In this document: piece after piece, positions 14,976 to 23,243 of the stretch
Numbering within the stretch: the stretch's first letter is position 1
How the letters are laid out: every line of letters starts with the position of its first letter
Source of the DNA: Chthonomonadaceae bacterium
GTDB lineage: Bacteria > Armatimonadota > Chthonomonadetes > Chthonomonadales > Chthonomonadaceae
Direction of reading: 5' to 3'
Assembly (NCBI GenBank): GCA_025352825.1
Contig: JANXSG010000247.1
Span: 1 to 32,171, forward strand
Length of the DNA: 32,171 nucleotides
The notes under the pieces: generated by a model
What the model saw: only the letters and a program-made list of their open reading frames with translations
Database searches by the model: none
Told to the model about the DNA's origin: nothing
Position numbers and translations under genes: made by a program

Positions 14976-15628
14976 CAAATTCCACCGTTGAAACATTGGG
15001 GTTAGTGCATCGATACATTCCGACTGAGCAGTCAGAGAATGCCACTACACTGCTTCTACTGCATGGAACCGGCGGTGACGAGAACGATCTAATCTCACTT
15101 GGAAAAGCATTGGCTCCTGAGGCAAACTTACTCAGCCCCAGAGGAAACGTATTGGAAAGAGGGTTGCCGCGTTTCTTCCTAAGATTGGCAGAGGGAGTGT
15201 TCGATCAGCAGGATCTGAAGTATCGCACAGCAGAGCTGTCTCAGTTTATCGTGGATGCCTCAGTTAGGTATGGCTTTAATTCTGAGCGAGTTGTCGCGGT
15301 CGGGTATTCAAATGGAGCAAACATCGCAGCCAGTCTGCTGCTGAGTGAACCTGATCGTCTGATATGCGCAATTCTCTTCCATCCGATGGTACCGTTTGTG
15401 CCGGATGCTCTGCCGAATTTGAATAGCCGGACGATCTTTATTGGCGCAGGAGAAAACGATCCTATAGTGCCTGTTTCGAACACAAAGGAGTTAGTTAGCA
15501 TGTTTCAGCAAGTTGGAGCGCAGGTCACCATTCACTGGCATCGAGGTGGACATGCTTTGATACAAAAAGAGGTAGAGGCGGCGCAGAAGTGGTTTCAAAT
15601 GAGCAAATTCAGTTCAGGCAGCTACTAG
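14972..15628 (+). CDS. mhqD: MhqD-like alpha/beta hydrolase (carboxylesterase)
   Basis: A 218-residue cytosolic serine hydrolase. LLLHGTGGDENDL (about residues 28-40) forms the oxyanion region, GYSNGAN holds the nucleophile S113, and D163 (GENDPIVP) and H194 (GGHAL) complete the triad. It matches the phospholipase/carboxylesterase group that includes MhqD. Coupling to the MhqO-like gene recreates the O-D part of the Bacillus mhqNOD operon; it may hydrolyse the ester or lactone product of ring cleavage (inference). The nitroreductase member (N) is not in this operon, but a nitroreductase gene lies 2.2 kb upstream. Confidence 0.85.
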   Translation: MTNSTVETLGLVHRYIPTEQSENATTLLLLHGTGGDENDLISLGKALAPEANLLSPRGNVLERGLPRFFLRLAEGVFDQQDLKYRTAELSQFIVDASVRYGFNSERVVAVGYSNGANIAASLLLSEPDRLICAILFHPMVPFVPDALPNLNSRTIFIGAGENDPIVPVSNTKELVSMFQQVGAQVTIHWHRGGHALIQKEVEAAQKWFQMSKFSSGSY

Positions 15629-15642
15629 ATATATAAGTAAGA

Positions 15643-15751
15643 AGCCACAAAAGCACAAAATTTTAACCCCGTACTCCTTTTTACAAATCAGTTATCACTT
15701 TGTTGCAGGAGTAGATTAGTCTTTTTGCGTTTTTTGTGCTTTATTGCGGCT
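15643..15751. repeat. Inverted-repeat element, GCACAAAA / TTTTGTGC type
   Basis: AGCCACAAAAGCACAAAA at 15643-15660 is inverted at 15730-15751 as TTTTTTGTGCTTTATTGCGGCT. The right end also occurs near 2815-2838 and in the pair at 20550-20567/20911-20928. No gene lies within it. It sits directly after the MhqD-like gene and could help end transcription. Confidence 0.65.
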
Positions 15752-15795
15752 AAATCTCTCTCATAAATATGCGTGAGAATTCAGATTTTCCAATA

Positions 15796-15913
15796 CAAGC
15801 AGGACGTCAGGAACAAAGGATGATAGGAAAGCGTGAATAAAAACTGCATAAAGAAAATTAATTTTAATTTATAATTCTGTTCCTAGTTTCCTTTGTTCAT
15901 GCCTTCCTGCTTG
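15796..15913. repeat. Inverted-repeat element at the broken end of the vWA gene
   Basis: 15796-15820 and 15889-15913 are inverted copies matching at 21 of 25 positions, starting CAAGCAGGA and ending TCCTGCTTG, with a 68-base AT-rich centre. Its right edge coincides with the point where recognisable vWA-protein sequence begins, so it probably inserted into that gene and removed or displaced its start. Confidence 0.65.
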
Positions 15914-16868
15914 AATCATTTGGGGCGCGACCCTCAAATCTGGAATTTAGCCTGCGATTCCCTCATCAACAGCTGGCTGATCGAGATAGGGGTTGGTCGA
16001 CTGCCAACGGTGGGACTTCTATACGACCCTCGTTTACAGGGAATATCTGCAGAGGCAGTATACGATCTGCTTGTTTTAGACCCTCGCCGATGTAAGAGCT
16101 TACGCGGTTTCCGAGGTAAATTGGGCGACATACTCATGGACATTCCTGGGCGGATGATCTATCGAGCAGACGTGACCACAATTGATGATATTGTACGCCG
16201 TTGTATGGCTGCAGGATTATCTTCTTCCTCCCGTGGAACAGTTCCAGCCGGGCTGATTGAGGAGGTCAATTCACTCTTCACTCCGCCTGTACCCTGGGAT
16301 GTCGACCTGGCACGATGGATGGAAGCTCATGTTTCTGTACTTCGAGAGAAACAGCTAACTTATGCACGGGCGAGCCGCCGCCAATCTTCCACTCCAGACA
16401 TTCCTCGAGCTGCCAGATATGTACCGCAGGAGAACAGAGATGCGTGTACCTTCGGAGTTGTTCTTGACACTTCGGGATCTATGGACAGAGAACTGCTTGG
16501 GCGTGCACTGGGCGCTATCGCTTCGTATTCCGAAGCCCGCGTAGTTCCTGCGGTTCGGCTTGTACTGTGTGACGCTGCTCCTTACGATCAGGGATTTGTG
16601 GAGCCCACTGCACTGCGGGGTCTCTTCCCTGTGAAAGGCCGCGGAGGTACCGTGCTACAGCCTGCCATCAACTATCTGCTGACTCGTGCGGATTTCCCAC
16701 CAAGTGCGCCGCTCATGATTATCACCGATGGCTGGTGCGAGGAAAATGCTGTCAGTTCCGAGAGATCACTGTTTTCTCTTGCCACGTAAAAGGTTGAAGG
16801 AAGGGGCCGTACCGCTGCAAAACAGCGCACCGATTTTTCGAGTTCTGAAAGAGTCACATCTCGAGTAG
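15893..16868 (+). pseudogene. vWA / DUF2201-type protein, 5'-truncated and frameshifted
   Basis: Remnant of a protein joining a zincin-like metallopeptidase N-domain (DUF2201) to a vWA-like domain, often found beside a MoxR ATPase. Clear family pieces are IWNLACDSLINSWL, SSSSRGTVPAGLIEEV, TYARASRRQSSTPDIPRAAR, the metal-site motif VVLDTSGSMD, GRGGTVLQPAINYL and LMIITDGWCE. The expected N-terminus with HExxH is missing: the frame starts inside an inverted-repeat element. At the 3' end the frame reads out to a stop at 16787-16789, but the family ending VPRDHCFLLPRKRL continues in another frame from about 16755 to TAG 16866-16868. Two lesions make this a pseudogene. Confidence 0.75.
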
Positions 16869-16878
16869 TTGAAGTATT

Positions 16879-17304
16879 TCATCTAGCAATGAGGACAGTA
16901 AAGCCTTCTTGATCGAATTGGCGGTCATTGGTCAGAACCTCGGTTATTCCTTCATTGTGGCAAGCGTTCATGGAGATGCAGTCTGTAAGGCTGTATCCTT
17001 TGTCAGTACGACGTTCATAGAGCGTGAGACCATCCAAGAATGATTGTCTCGATTGCGGGATAACGTCGACATCAGAATCCAAGATTATTTCACGGACCAT
17101 ACTAGCACCTTGTTCTCGAAAATATTGTCCGCCTCCCGCGAGGGCAGTCAGAAATTCTGTGAGTGCTTCATCCGTAGTAACCAGCTTCACTTCACCAATT
17201 CTGTGTCTTGCTTCTAGCGCTGGTCGATTCCAAGAATCGTCCGTCACTGTTCGTGCTATCCAATATAGTGTATCGGCAAATACCCGCTTCACTTTTTCGG
17301 CCAT
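16879..17304 (-). CDS. PIN-domain toxin (VapC-like)
   Basis: A 141-residue protein with the PIN nuclease pattern: D11 in VFADTLYW, E50 in TTDEALTEF, D108 in SLTDCISMN and D127 in VLTNDRQF, the four acidic residues expected to hold Mg for RNA cleavage. Its start overlaps the end of the small upstream gene by 16 bases, the usual antitoxin-toxin coupling. It converges on the broken vWA gene with ten bases between. The active site looks complete, so it may still be a working ribonuclease toxin; the RNA target is unknown. Confidence 0.8.
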   Translation of the reverse strand: MAEKVKRVFADTLYWIARTVTDDSWNRPALEARHRIGEVKLVTTDEALTEFLTALAGGGQYFREQGASMVREIILDSDVDVIPQSRQSFLDGLTLYERRTDKGYSLTDCISMNACHNEGITEVLTNDRQFDQEGFTVLIAR

Positions 17305-17540
17305 CCGTAGATGTAATGATACAGGTTATCCGATAAATCGATTGGCAGCTTCAGGCGTTCTTCGGGTGGTATTGCTAGATATAGCGCTGCAATTTTCTCT
17401 TCTATACTAAGTTTTTTCGACGAGGTTTCTACACCCGTTTCGGCGTTGGTTTCTACTGGACTGATGGAGATGTGCATCCGCTGAGTACCATAGTCCGGAA
17501 GTAATGCCTTAATTTCTTCAACGGTACCTTCAAGTTCCAA
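17289..17540 (-). CDS. Putative antitoxin for the PIN toxin
   Basis: An 83-residue acidic protein beginning MELEGTVEEIKALLPDYG from a TTG at 17540, ending LSDNLYHYIYGWPKK. I do not recognise a named antitoxin family; it lacks an evident AbrB-type start or ribbon-helix-helix. Its role is inferred from size, acidity and the 16-base overlap with the PIN gene. A TATAAT lies about 30 bases upstream of the start. An in-frame TAG upstream limits any extension, and no ATG or GTG is available in between. Confidence 0.55.
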   Translation of the reverse strand: MELEGTVEEIKALLPDYGTQRMHISISPVETNAETGVETSSKKLSIEEKIAALYLAIPPEERLKLPIDLSDNLYHYIYGWPKK

Positions 17541-17725
17541 TAATGGTTGTGCATAGTACGCGTCCTTATTCTATTATACCGCAGATGAAGAAGTCACCCA
17601 CATTACAATCCAATCCGGAATATATTCATTTCGCCATACAAGTATATTCTCTCGCAGGAGTTTTGAGTGACGTTGTCGAAAAACAACCTACATGAAGGGG
17701 TGATTCGCAAAGGAGAGAACAGGAT

Positions 17726-19747
17726 ATGAGTTTGGATAGTCCATCACTTGGTGAAGAGTGGCAGCAAGATAAAAGTTTTGCACCATCCCTTGCATTTTCA
17801 CAGCAGGCAAACATACAAGACGTTGATATCTACGCTAAAGCGGAAGCCGATTCCGAGGGATACTGGGCCGACTGGGCGAACCAGCTTGAGTGGTCGAAAC
17901 CGTGGGATACTATACTGAAGTGGAACCCGCCACACGCGAAATGGTTCCTGGGCGGGCAGCTCAATGTCAGTGTGAACTGCCTGGATCGCCAGCTCGCGCA
18001 GCGAGGCGATAATCGCGCGATTGTATGGGAAGGGGAGCCAGGGGATCAACGCACCATCACATTCAATGAACTTGCTCATGAAGTCCGTAAGTTCAGCAAT
18101 GTTCTGAAGTCACTAGGAATACAGAAAGGCGACCGTGTTACCCTCTACATGCCTATGGTTCCAGAAGCGGCAGTGGCGATGCTTGCATGCACTCGCATTG
18201 GGGCGGTTCATTCCGTGGTGTTTGGGGGGTTCTCTGCGGATTCACTGAAAGAAAGAACCATCGACTGCGGTTCTAAACTGATTATTACTGCCGACGGATT
18301 CTGGCGGAGAGGCAAGATCGTCCCTCTTAAGCACACCACCGATGAGGCTGTGGCAGACTGCCCCACTGTAACCAATGTGGTAGTTCTGAAGCGGATTGGG
18401 GAAGCCGCGGGAATATCTATGAACGAAGGCCGCGATCTCTGGTGGCATGATCTGATGGAGACTGCATCGGACGATTTTCCTGCAGAACCGATGGACTCCG
18501 AAGACCCACTCTTCATTCTCTACACATCAGGCAGCACTGGCAAGCCCAAAGGGATTCTGCACTCCACAGGAGGGTATCTTACCGGAGTATACGCCACCAC
18601 CAAATGGATATTCGATATCAAAGATTCCGACCTGTACTGGTGCACGGCAGATATCGGCTGGGTGACAGGGCACTCCTATGTGGTGTACGGCCCGCTCGCC
18701 AACGGAGCCACTGTCTTCATGTACGAAGGCTCGCCAGATTGGGGAGTGAGTGACGGTGGTATAGGTAAGGTTTCCCATGCTCAGAACACAGACCGCGCCC
18801 GTTTTTGGGAGATGATCGAACGCCACAAGATCACTATCCTATACACCGCTCCCACTCTTATCCGCACCTGCATGAAGTGGGGGGCGGAGCTTCCAGCGAG
18901 CCGTGATCTCTCAAGTCTGCGGCTGCTTGGCAGTGTGGGGGAGCCGATCAATCCTGAAGCCTGGCTCTGGTACAACGAACATATCGGAAAAGGTAACTGC
19001 CCGATTGTAGACACGTGGTGGCAGACCGAGACTGGCGCTATCATGATCTCGCCGCTTCCGGGCATTACAAGTACAAGGCCAGCATCCGCGACACGCCCAT
19101 TTCCTGGAATCGTGGCCGATGTAGTCGATGAGAAAGGTGTTTCGGTGCCGGATGGTAAGAAGGGGATTCTGGTCATTCGGAAGCCCTGGCCATCCATGCT
19201 GCGCACCCTGTGGGGGAACGATGAGCGGTATAAACAGGTCTACTGGAGCAAGTTCCCTGGCCTTTATTTCCCTGGTGATGGAGCGCTTCGGGATAAGGAT
19301 GGCAACTTCTGGCTGCTGGGACGTGTGGATGATATTATGCTGGTGGCCGGGCACAATATCAGCACCATGGAGATTGAGAGCGCACTGGTCGAGCATCCCG
19401 CAGTGGCGGAGGCTGCAGTAATCGGCAGAGAACACGATGTGAAAGGTCAGGCTCCGGTGGCGTTTGTCATTATTCGTGAAGGCCATGGCCTCGATTCATC
19501 CAATAAAGAATCTATCGCCGCCCTGAGTGCAGAACTGAAGGAGTTTGTGGGTAAGAAACTGGGTCCGATATGCCGCCCGGAAGACGTCATCATCACGGCC
19601 GATCTTCCCAAAACCCGTTCCGGAAAAATCATGCGCCGTCTGCTGCGAGATATCGCGGAAGGCCGCCTACTAGGCGATACAACCACCCTGGCCGATCCTG
19701 CCATTGTAGCCAGCCTGAAAGATAAATACACGAGTGATGAGAGCTAG
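17726..19747 (+). CDS. acsA: Acetate--CoA ligase (acetyl-CoA synthetase)
   Basis: A 673-residue AMP-forming ligase that converts acetate, ATP and CoA to acetyl-CoA, with the length expected for the family. Motifs in order: the N-terminal region with YWADWANQLEWSKPWD, the P-loop-like YTSGSTGKPKG (266-276), VDTWWQTETGA, the GRVDDIMLVAGHNIST hinge region and PKTRSGKIMRRLLRDI, whose lysine (about 634) is the catalytic and acetyl-regulated residue. The hinge sequence MLVAGHNIST differs from the enterobacterial INVSGHRLGT type, so a related short-chain acyl substrate is possible. AGGAGAG precedes the ATG. Monocistronic. Confidence 0.93.
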   Translation: MSLDSPSLGEEWQQDKSFAPSLAFSQQANIQDVDIYAKAEADSEGYWADWANQLEWSKPWDTILKWNPPHAKWFLGGQLNVSVNCLDRQLAQRGDNRAIVWEGEPGDQRTITFNELAHEVRKFSNVLKSLGIQKGDRVTLYMPMVPEAAVAMLACTRIGAVHSVVFGGFSADSLKERTIDCGSKLIITADGFWRRGKIVPLKHTTDEAVADCPTVTNVVVLKRIGEAAGISMNEGRDLWWHDLMETASDDFPAEPMDSEDPLFILYTSGSTGKPKGILHSTGGYLTGVYATTKWIFDIKDSDLYWCTADIGWVTGHSYVVYGPLANGATVFMYEGSPDWGVSDGGIGKVSHAQNTDRARFWEMIERHKITILYTAPTLIRTCMKWGAELPASRDLSSLRLLGSVGEPINPEAWLWYNEHIGKGNCPIVDTWWQTETGAIMISPLPGITSTRPASATRPFPGIVADVVDEKGVSVPDGKKGILVIRKPWPSMLRTLWGNDERYKQVYWSKFPGLYFPGDGALRDKDGNFWLLGRVDDIMLVAGHNISTMEIESALVEHPAVAEAAVIGREHDVKGQAPVAFVIIREGHGLDSSNKESIAALSAELKEFVGKKLGPICRPEDVIITADLPKTRSGKIMRRLLRDIAEGRLLGDTTTLADPAIVASLKDKYTSDES

Positions 19748-19895
19748 TTGAATACCTGTGAGAAACAAATCAACCGATCTCCGAAGAAGAAAAAAGTGGT
19801 TATGTGTATGTACAAGACCGAATTGACGAAGCGGATTGGTTCAATGTATACCACATTATAGATATTTATTAGTATTATACTCTCTGGAGTACAAA

Positions 19896-20315
19896 ATGAC
19901 AGTACACGAAACAACCATTGCCAAAATCCAGCTTATGCCGGAAAAGCTGGTATCAGAAGTTTACAATTTTGTGGATTTTTTAATGACACGTAGTGACAAG
20001 GCTCGGTGGCTGGACTTCCAACTCCTCTCCGAAGGTATGGTACTGACAGATACCAACGCGGACGACTATCTTCCCAATCTCGAAGTGTTTGAGAAATATG
20101 AGAGATACTCATTTACGCACTACTATTTCTGCGCGCCTGATCCTTTACCAGTCGCAGAATGTGTTCCAACTGAGCATAATGATCTAATTCACGGCGCTCT
20201 TCTTCGGTCAAAGTTCCTGATTTTTCACACTCAACGAGCTCCCACACACGTGATTTGGCTTCGTTTGATGGGGTATACTCCAAAATATTTGGAGCATCTG
20301 CCAGCATATTTATGA
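19896..20315 (+). CDS. DUF2281-like antitoxin with a foreign C-terminus
   Basis: The first ~70 residues look like a DUF2281/VapB-type antitoxin: MTVHETTIAKIQLMPEKLVS, EVYNFVDFLMTRSDKARW, ending NLEVFEKYER. From about 20105 the frame continues through the antisense of the neighbouring gene and reads as non-natural sequence to 20315. The genuine end has probably been lost at a recombination point. GGAG seven bases before the ATG at 19896 supports the start; a longer frame from 19836 lacks support. No toxin gene follows. The segment 19757-19870 just upstream contains another short protein-like stretch (SGYVYVQDRIDEADWFNVYH) with no start. Confidence 0.5.
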   Translation: MTVHETTIAKIQLMPEKLVSEVYNFVDFLMTRSDKARWLDFQLLSEGMVLTDTNADDYLPNLEVFEKYERYSFTHYYFCAPDPLPVAECVPTEHNDLIHGALLRSKFLIFHTQRAPTHVIWLRLMGYTPKYLEHLPAYL

Positions 20316-20364
20316 TATCATCTGAAGCAGGCACAGTTTTTAAGTAGTCGGGCATCCTTTCCAA
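20113..20364 (-). CDS. Small HNH-associated-type protein without its nuclease
   Basis: An 83-residue charged protein. The segment SRVWELVECEKSGTLTEEERRELDHYAQLEHILRLVK is familiar from small proteins encoded next to HNH endonucleases in cyanobacteria and related genomes. Its function is unknown; pairing suggests an accessory or antitoxin-like role. No HNH gene follows here: downstream is the truncated DUF2281-like gene, overlapping tail to tail by about 200 bases. The stop TAA at 20113-20115 lies close to the apparent junction, so sequence was probably lost between the two genes. Confidence 0.6.
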   Translation of the reverse strand: MERMPDYLKTVPASDDIINMLADAPNILEYTPSNEAKSRVWELVECEKSGTLTEEERRELDHYAQLEHILRLVKDQARRNSSA

Positions 20365-20549
20365 CTCTCCACCGCACTTTATAAATTATACCATACCAAC
20401 GAAAGCGCCAAATGCCCCATTCAAACATAATTAATGAAACCATTATAATCTAGGATTTTTTTTGACTATTCAGCATAATCAAATCACAGTCATTTACATG
20501 GGAATCCAAATCAAATAAGTATTTATAACCAATATCAGTGAGGATAAAA

Positions 20550-20928
20550 TAGCCGCAAAAAAGCACATAATGCGCAAAGTAACTATTGCATACATACTTG
20601 AGGTAATTGCAAAAGTCAGTGCAAAAGCATATTCCAGCCCTCACCCCCCGACCCCCTCTCCCAAAAACAGGAGAGGGGGAGCTTTAAATCGTTGGTTTCC
20701 TATCTCCCATTTCGCGAGATATGTGCTTCTAGTAAGATCAAAACCCTATATAATATTGAAAACCCCATGTCATAGTCACCCCCTCTCCTGTTTTTGGGAG
20801 AGGGGGATGGGGGGTGAGGGCGTGAAGTGTGTTTTAACCTTTATGAGACTTTTGCAAAAGGCTCACTTGTTGAACAATTTATTGTGCTTAGAAATTCTAG
20901 ATAGTTTTTTTGTGCTTTTTTGCGGCCA
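20550..20928. repeat. Inverted pair TAGCCGCAAAAAAGCACA flanking the inner element
   Basis: 20550-20567 and 20911-20928 are inverted copies matching 17 of 18 bases. They belong to the same repeat type as 15643-15751 and 2815-2838, here interrupted by the MITE-like copy. Confidence 0.65.
20607..20857 (-). mobile_element. MITE-like element, copy 2
   Basis: 251 bases bounded by perfect 11-base inverted ends TTGCAAAAGTC and GACTTTTGCAA. Inside are CTCACCCCCC/GGGGGGTGAG and two hairpins with ten-base stems. It is the inverted counterpart of 12690-12938. It is non-coding, although an accidental frame runs through part of it. Confidence 0.75.
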
Positions 20929-21129
20929 TTAATTTGTCTTGAAGTTCAGTTAGTCTACAGATTCGACGATTTGAGAGTGAAGTCACACTGTATTCGATTA
21001 TGGCGAATCGTCATGCTGAATAGTTAGGATTTTTTTTTCAGACCTTTATGAGGATAGATGTCACCAACTAAAATTGTATCACTTCCGAGCCAAACTAACG
21101 CGAAAGAAGTCTGAACGCAGGAGATAGAT

Positions 21130-22497
21130 ATGCCGTTGTTTGCTGGAGTATGTGAAACTAATATCACGCCGCCAATCGATGTGTGGCTGAGTGGGTATGC
21201 CAATCGCCCAACAGGAGCCGTGGGTGTCCACGACGATCTGTATGCTCGCGCACTGGTGCTGGATAATGGGGATTGTCGGCTGGCAGTACTCTCGATAGAT
21301 CTCATAGGGCTGACTCCCGATATTGTAGATAAGGTGAGATCGGAAATTGCGACTAGGCTGTGCACACCAGTCTCCGCAGTGATGCTCAACTGTTCCCATA
21401 CGCACGGCGGGCCGTCTCTGAGCGGATACCGAGGTATGGGCGATCGTGATGAAGCCTATGCCGATATTCTTACTCGCAAACTGATCGGAGTGGCAGTACA
21501 GGCAGCGGATGAGTTGGTTCCAGCACACCTCAGCTACGGCGAAACATCAGTTCAGATTGGTATCAATCGGCGTGAACAGCTTCCTTCAAATGTGGTTGAG
21601 ATCGGACGGAACTATGGCGGTCCGGTAGCACCTATCGTTCAGACCCTCAGTGTCAATGGTACTGATGGCAAAACCTTCGCACTTCTTTTCTCTCACGCTT
21701 GCCATCCCACCACGATGGAAGGGGACAACCTCCACATCACTGCCGACTGGCCCGGTGCGGCAGTTGCCCATCTCAAAAACCGATTTCGTACAGAAACCAA
21801 AGAGACCGGTATCTCGGCGGATGCTCTTCCAATATTTCTGCAAGGGTGCTGCGGGGATATCAATCCCAACAAGCGAAGCACCTGGGAGGCTGTAGACTAC
21901 GCTGGCAGGCTGGTTGCCGATGCCGGGCATACTGCACGCTGGAATGCGCATGGCAGGATGGATGAGGTGCTAAGCGCTCGCGAAATAACTGTAAATCTCC
22001 CCATGCGTCCGCCGCCACCACTTGAAGAGTGCCAGAAAGAGCTGGTGTTCTGGGAAGCGAAGCTGATCGAGGAGCGACAGGCATGCGTTTCTCAAGGGCG
22101 CATAAACTTTATTGAAGGGTCGATCAACTGGGCAAGAGATGCTGTCGGATTCGCCAGTAAGAGTAATTTCTCCGAGTTCCAGCCATTCACAGTTCAGTGC
22201 CTGAACCTGTGCGGACTGAAGCTCATCGGTTTTCAGGGAGAGATGTTCGTAAAGTACCAACTGGATTTCATCCGCCAGTGCGGCACGCCCGTCATTGCTA
22301 TGGGCTATACGAATGGGTGTTGGAATTATGTACCGACTGCTATTGAATTCACTCGCGGCGGCTATGAAGTCGATGGCGCTCAGCGATACTACGGAACTCT
22401 GGGATTCGCTTCCGACTGCGAAGCGATTCTCCGTGCCGCCGCTTACGACCTTCTCGAAATCGACGACCCGGACACCACTCCTTACGGTCTTATTTGA
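21130..22497 (+). CDS. Neutral ceramidase-like amidohydrolase
   Basis: A 455-residue protein of the neutral/alkaline non-lysosomal ceramidase family. Zinc ligands are suggested by NCSHTHGGPS (H90, H92), SHACHPT in the middle of the chain, the glutamate of GFQGEMFVKY and the tyrosine of MGYTNGCWNYVPT. PIFLQGCCGDINP is a further family hallmark. Classical members cut the amide of ceramide, but many relatives in soil bacteria lack a signal peptide, as here, and have unknown substrates. AGGAGATAG before the ATG supports the start. The stop is two bases from the stop of the convergent TPR gene. No defects seen. Confidence 0.85.
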   Translation: MPLFAGVCETNITPPIDVWLSGYANRPTGAVGVHDDLYARALVLDNGDCRLAVLSIDLIGLTPDIVDKVRSEIATRLCTPVSAVMLNCSHTHGGPSLSGYRGMGDRDEAYADILTRKLIGVAVQAADELVPAHLSYGETSVQIGINRREQLPSNVVEIGRNYGGPVAPIVQTLSVNGTDGKTFALLFSHACHPTTMEGDNLHITADWPGAAVAHLKNRFRTETKETGISADALPIFLQGCCGDINPNKRSTWEAVDYAGRLVADAGHTARWNAHGRMDEVLSAREITVNLPMRPPPPLEECQKELVFWEAKLIEERQACVSQGRINFIEGSINWARDAVGFASKSNFSEFQPFTVQCLNLCGLKLIGFQGEMFVKYQLDFIRQCGTPVIAMGYTNGCWNYVPTAIEFTRGGYEVDGAQRYYGTLGFASDCEAILRAAAYDLLEIDDPDTTPYGLI

Positions 22498-22499
22498 TC

Positions 22500-23243
22500 C
22501 TATGTCAATCCCGATGCAGATCTATGAATCACATCAAGTGTATTCTCCACGATGGCGATATCCGGATGGTCAGTAGGCAAAAGTCGTCGTAGGATGGCAA
22601 GCGATTCGTTGGCAAGCGGTTCAGCTTCGGCATATCTACCGAGATGGAAATAAAGCAGGGCTAAATCGTGCAGTGTAACTGCAGTTAACTGATGTTCCTT
22701 ACCAATAGTTTTCAGCTCGATCGCGAGTGCATCTTGGTATAGCGGTTCAGCTAATTCATATTTCCGCCGTCTTGAATACAACTGCGCCAGATCGTGAAGT
22801 GTCATTGCAGTATCTGGGTGGTTATGCCCTAATATTTTGTCATTGAGATCGACGACTTCTAAATACATCTTTTCAGCTTCAGTGTATTTTCCTTGTAGGG
22901 AGTATGATTGCGCTAATGCGTTGACAGTCTCTAAAGTTTCGGAGTTTTCTCTGCCTCTAAGTTTGATTTTAATAGAAAGAGACTCCAGATAGAGTGCATC
23001 GGCGCCCGAGAAGTTGCCCTGCTTTAAAGAGATAGTTGCTAGATCTTGCATTGCAGCGGCAGTATCAAGATGTTCCTTTCCCAATACATCCGTAAGGGAG
23101 CTCAATGCCTCTAAATAGAGTTGTTCAGCTTTCTGAAAATGTCCAATCGAAAAATACAACTGCGCGATTTGGCTAATCAAATATGTTTCATCAAGACGAT
23201 TGTGGAGGTCTACGGGCAACTCTCGAAGTTGTTCAAGCAGCAT
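22500..23243 (-). CDS. TPR part of an iSTAND-TPR protein
   Basis: A 247-residue helical protein of kinesin-light-chain-type tetratricopeptide repeats. Four to five 42-residue units are visible, each with AE-x-LY-x-EAL, a LG-x-x-HP-x-T turn and an A-x-x-LA-x-x-Y helix (for example GHNHPDTAMTLHDLAQLYSR). Such arrays bind peptides or partner proteins and sense signals in STAND systems. The frame is continuous with the upstream gene except for one TAA directly before this ATG, so it is probably the C-terminal half of a single protein. Separate translation from the TAA-ATG junction is possible. Confidence 0.8.
   Translation of the reverse strand: MLLEQLRELPVDLHNRLDETYLISQIAQLYFSIGHFQKAEQLYLEALSSLTDVLGKEHLDTAAAMQDLATISLKQGNFSGADALYLESLSIKIKLRGRENSETLETVNALAQSYSLQGKYTEAEKMYLEVVDLNDKILGHNHPDTAMTLHDLAQLYSRRRKYELAEPLYQDALAIELKTIGKEHQLTAVTLHDLALLYFHLGRYAEAEPLANESLAILRRLLPTDHPDIAIVENTLDVIHRSASGLT

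Larger units (their letters stand above)
20451..21037. mobile_element. Composite nested element with terminal and direct repeats
   Basis: TAGGATTTTTTTT occurs at 20451-20463 and 21025-21037. One base inside the left copy, and directly inside the right copy, lie perfect 12-base inverted repeats ACTATTCAGCAT (20465-20476) and ATGCTGAATAGT (21013-21024). Inside these is a second inverted pair (20550-20567 with 20911-20928), and inside that a MITE-like copy (20607-20857). The order suggests repeated insertion into earlier insertions. No transposase or other gene is supported in 20365-21129. Confidence 0.5.

Noticed and set aside
19836-19895. Longer start for the DUF2281-like protein
   Set aside because: No ribosome binding site and no family similarity before the ATG at 19896.
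20450-20644. Minus-strand frame of 64 codons in the nested element
   Set aside because: Cysteine- and tyrosine-rich translation crossing two repeat borders; no family recognised.
20570-20932. Plus-strand frame of 120 codons
   Set aside because: It runs through the MITE-like element and its C/G-rich hairpins; low-complexity translation.
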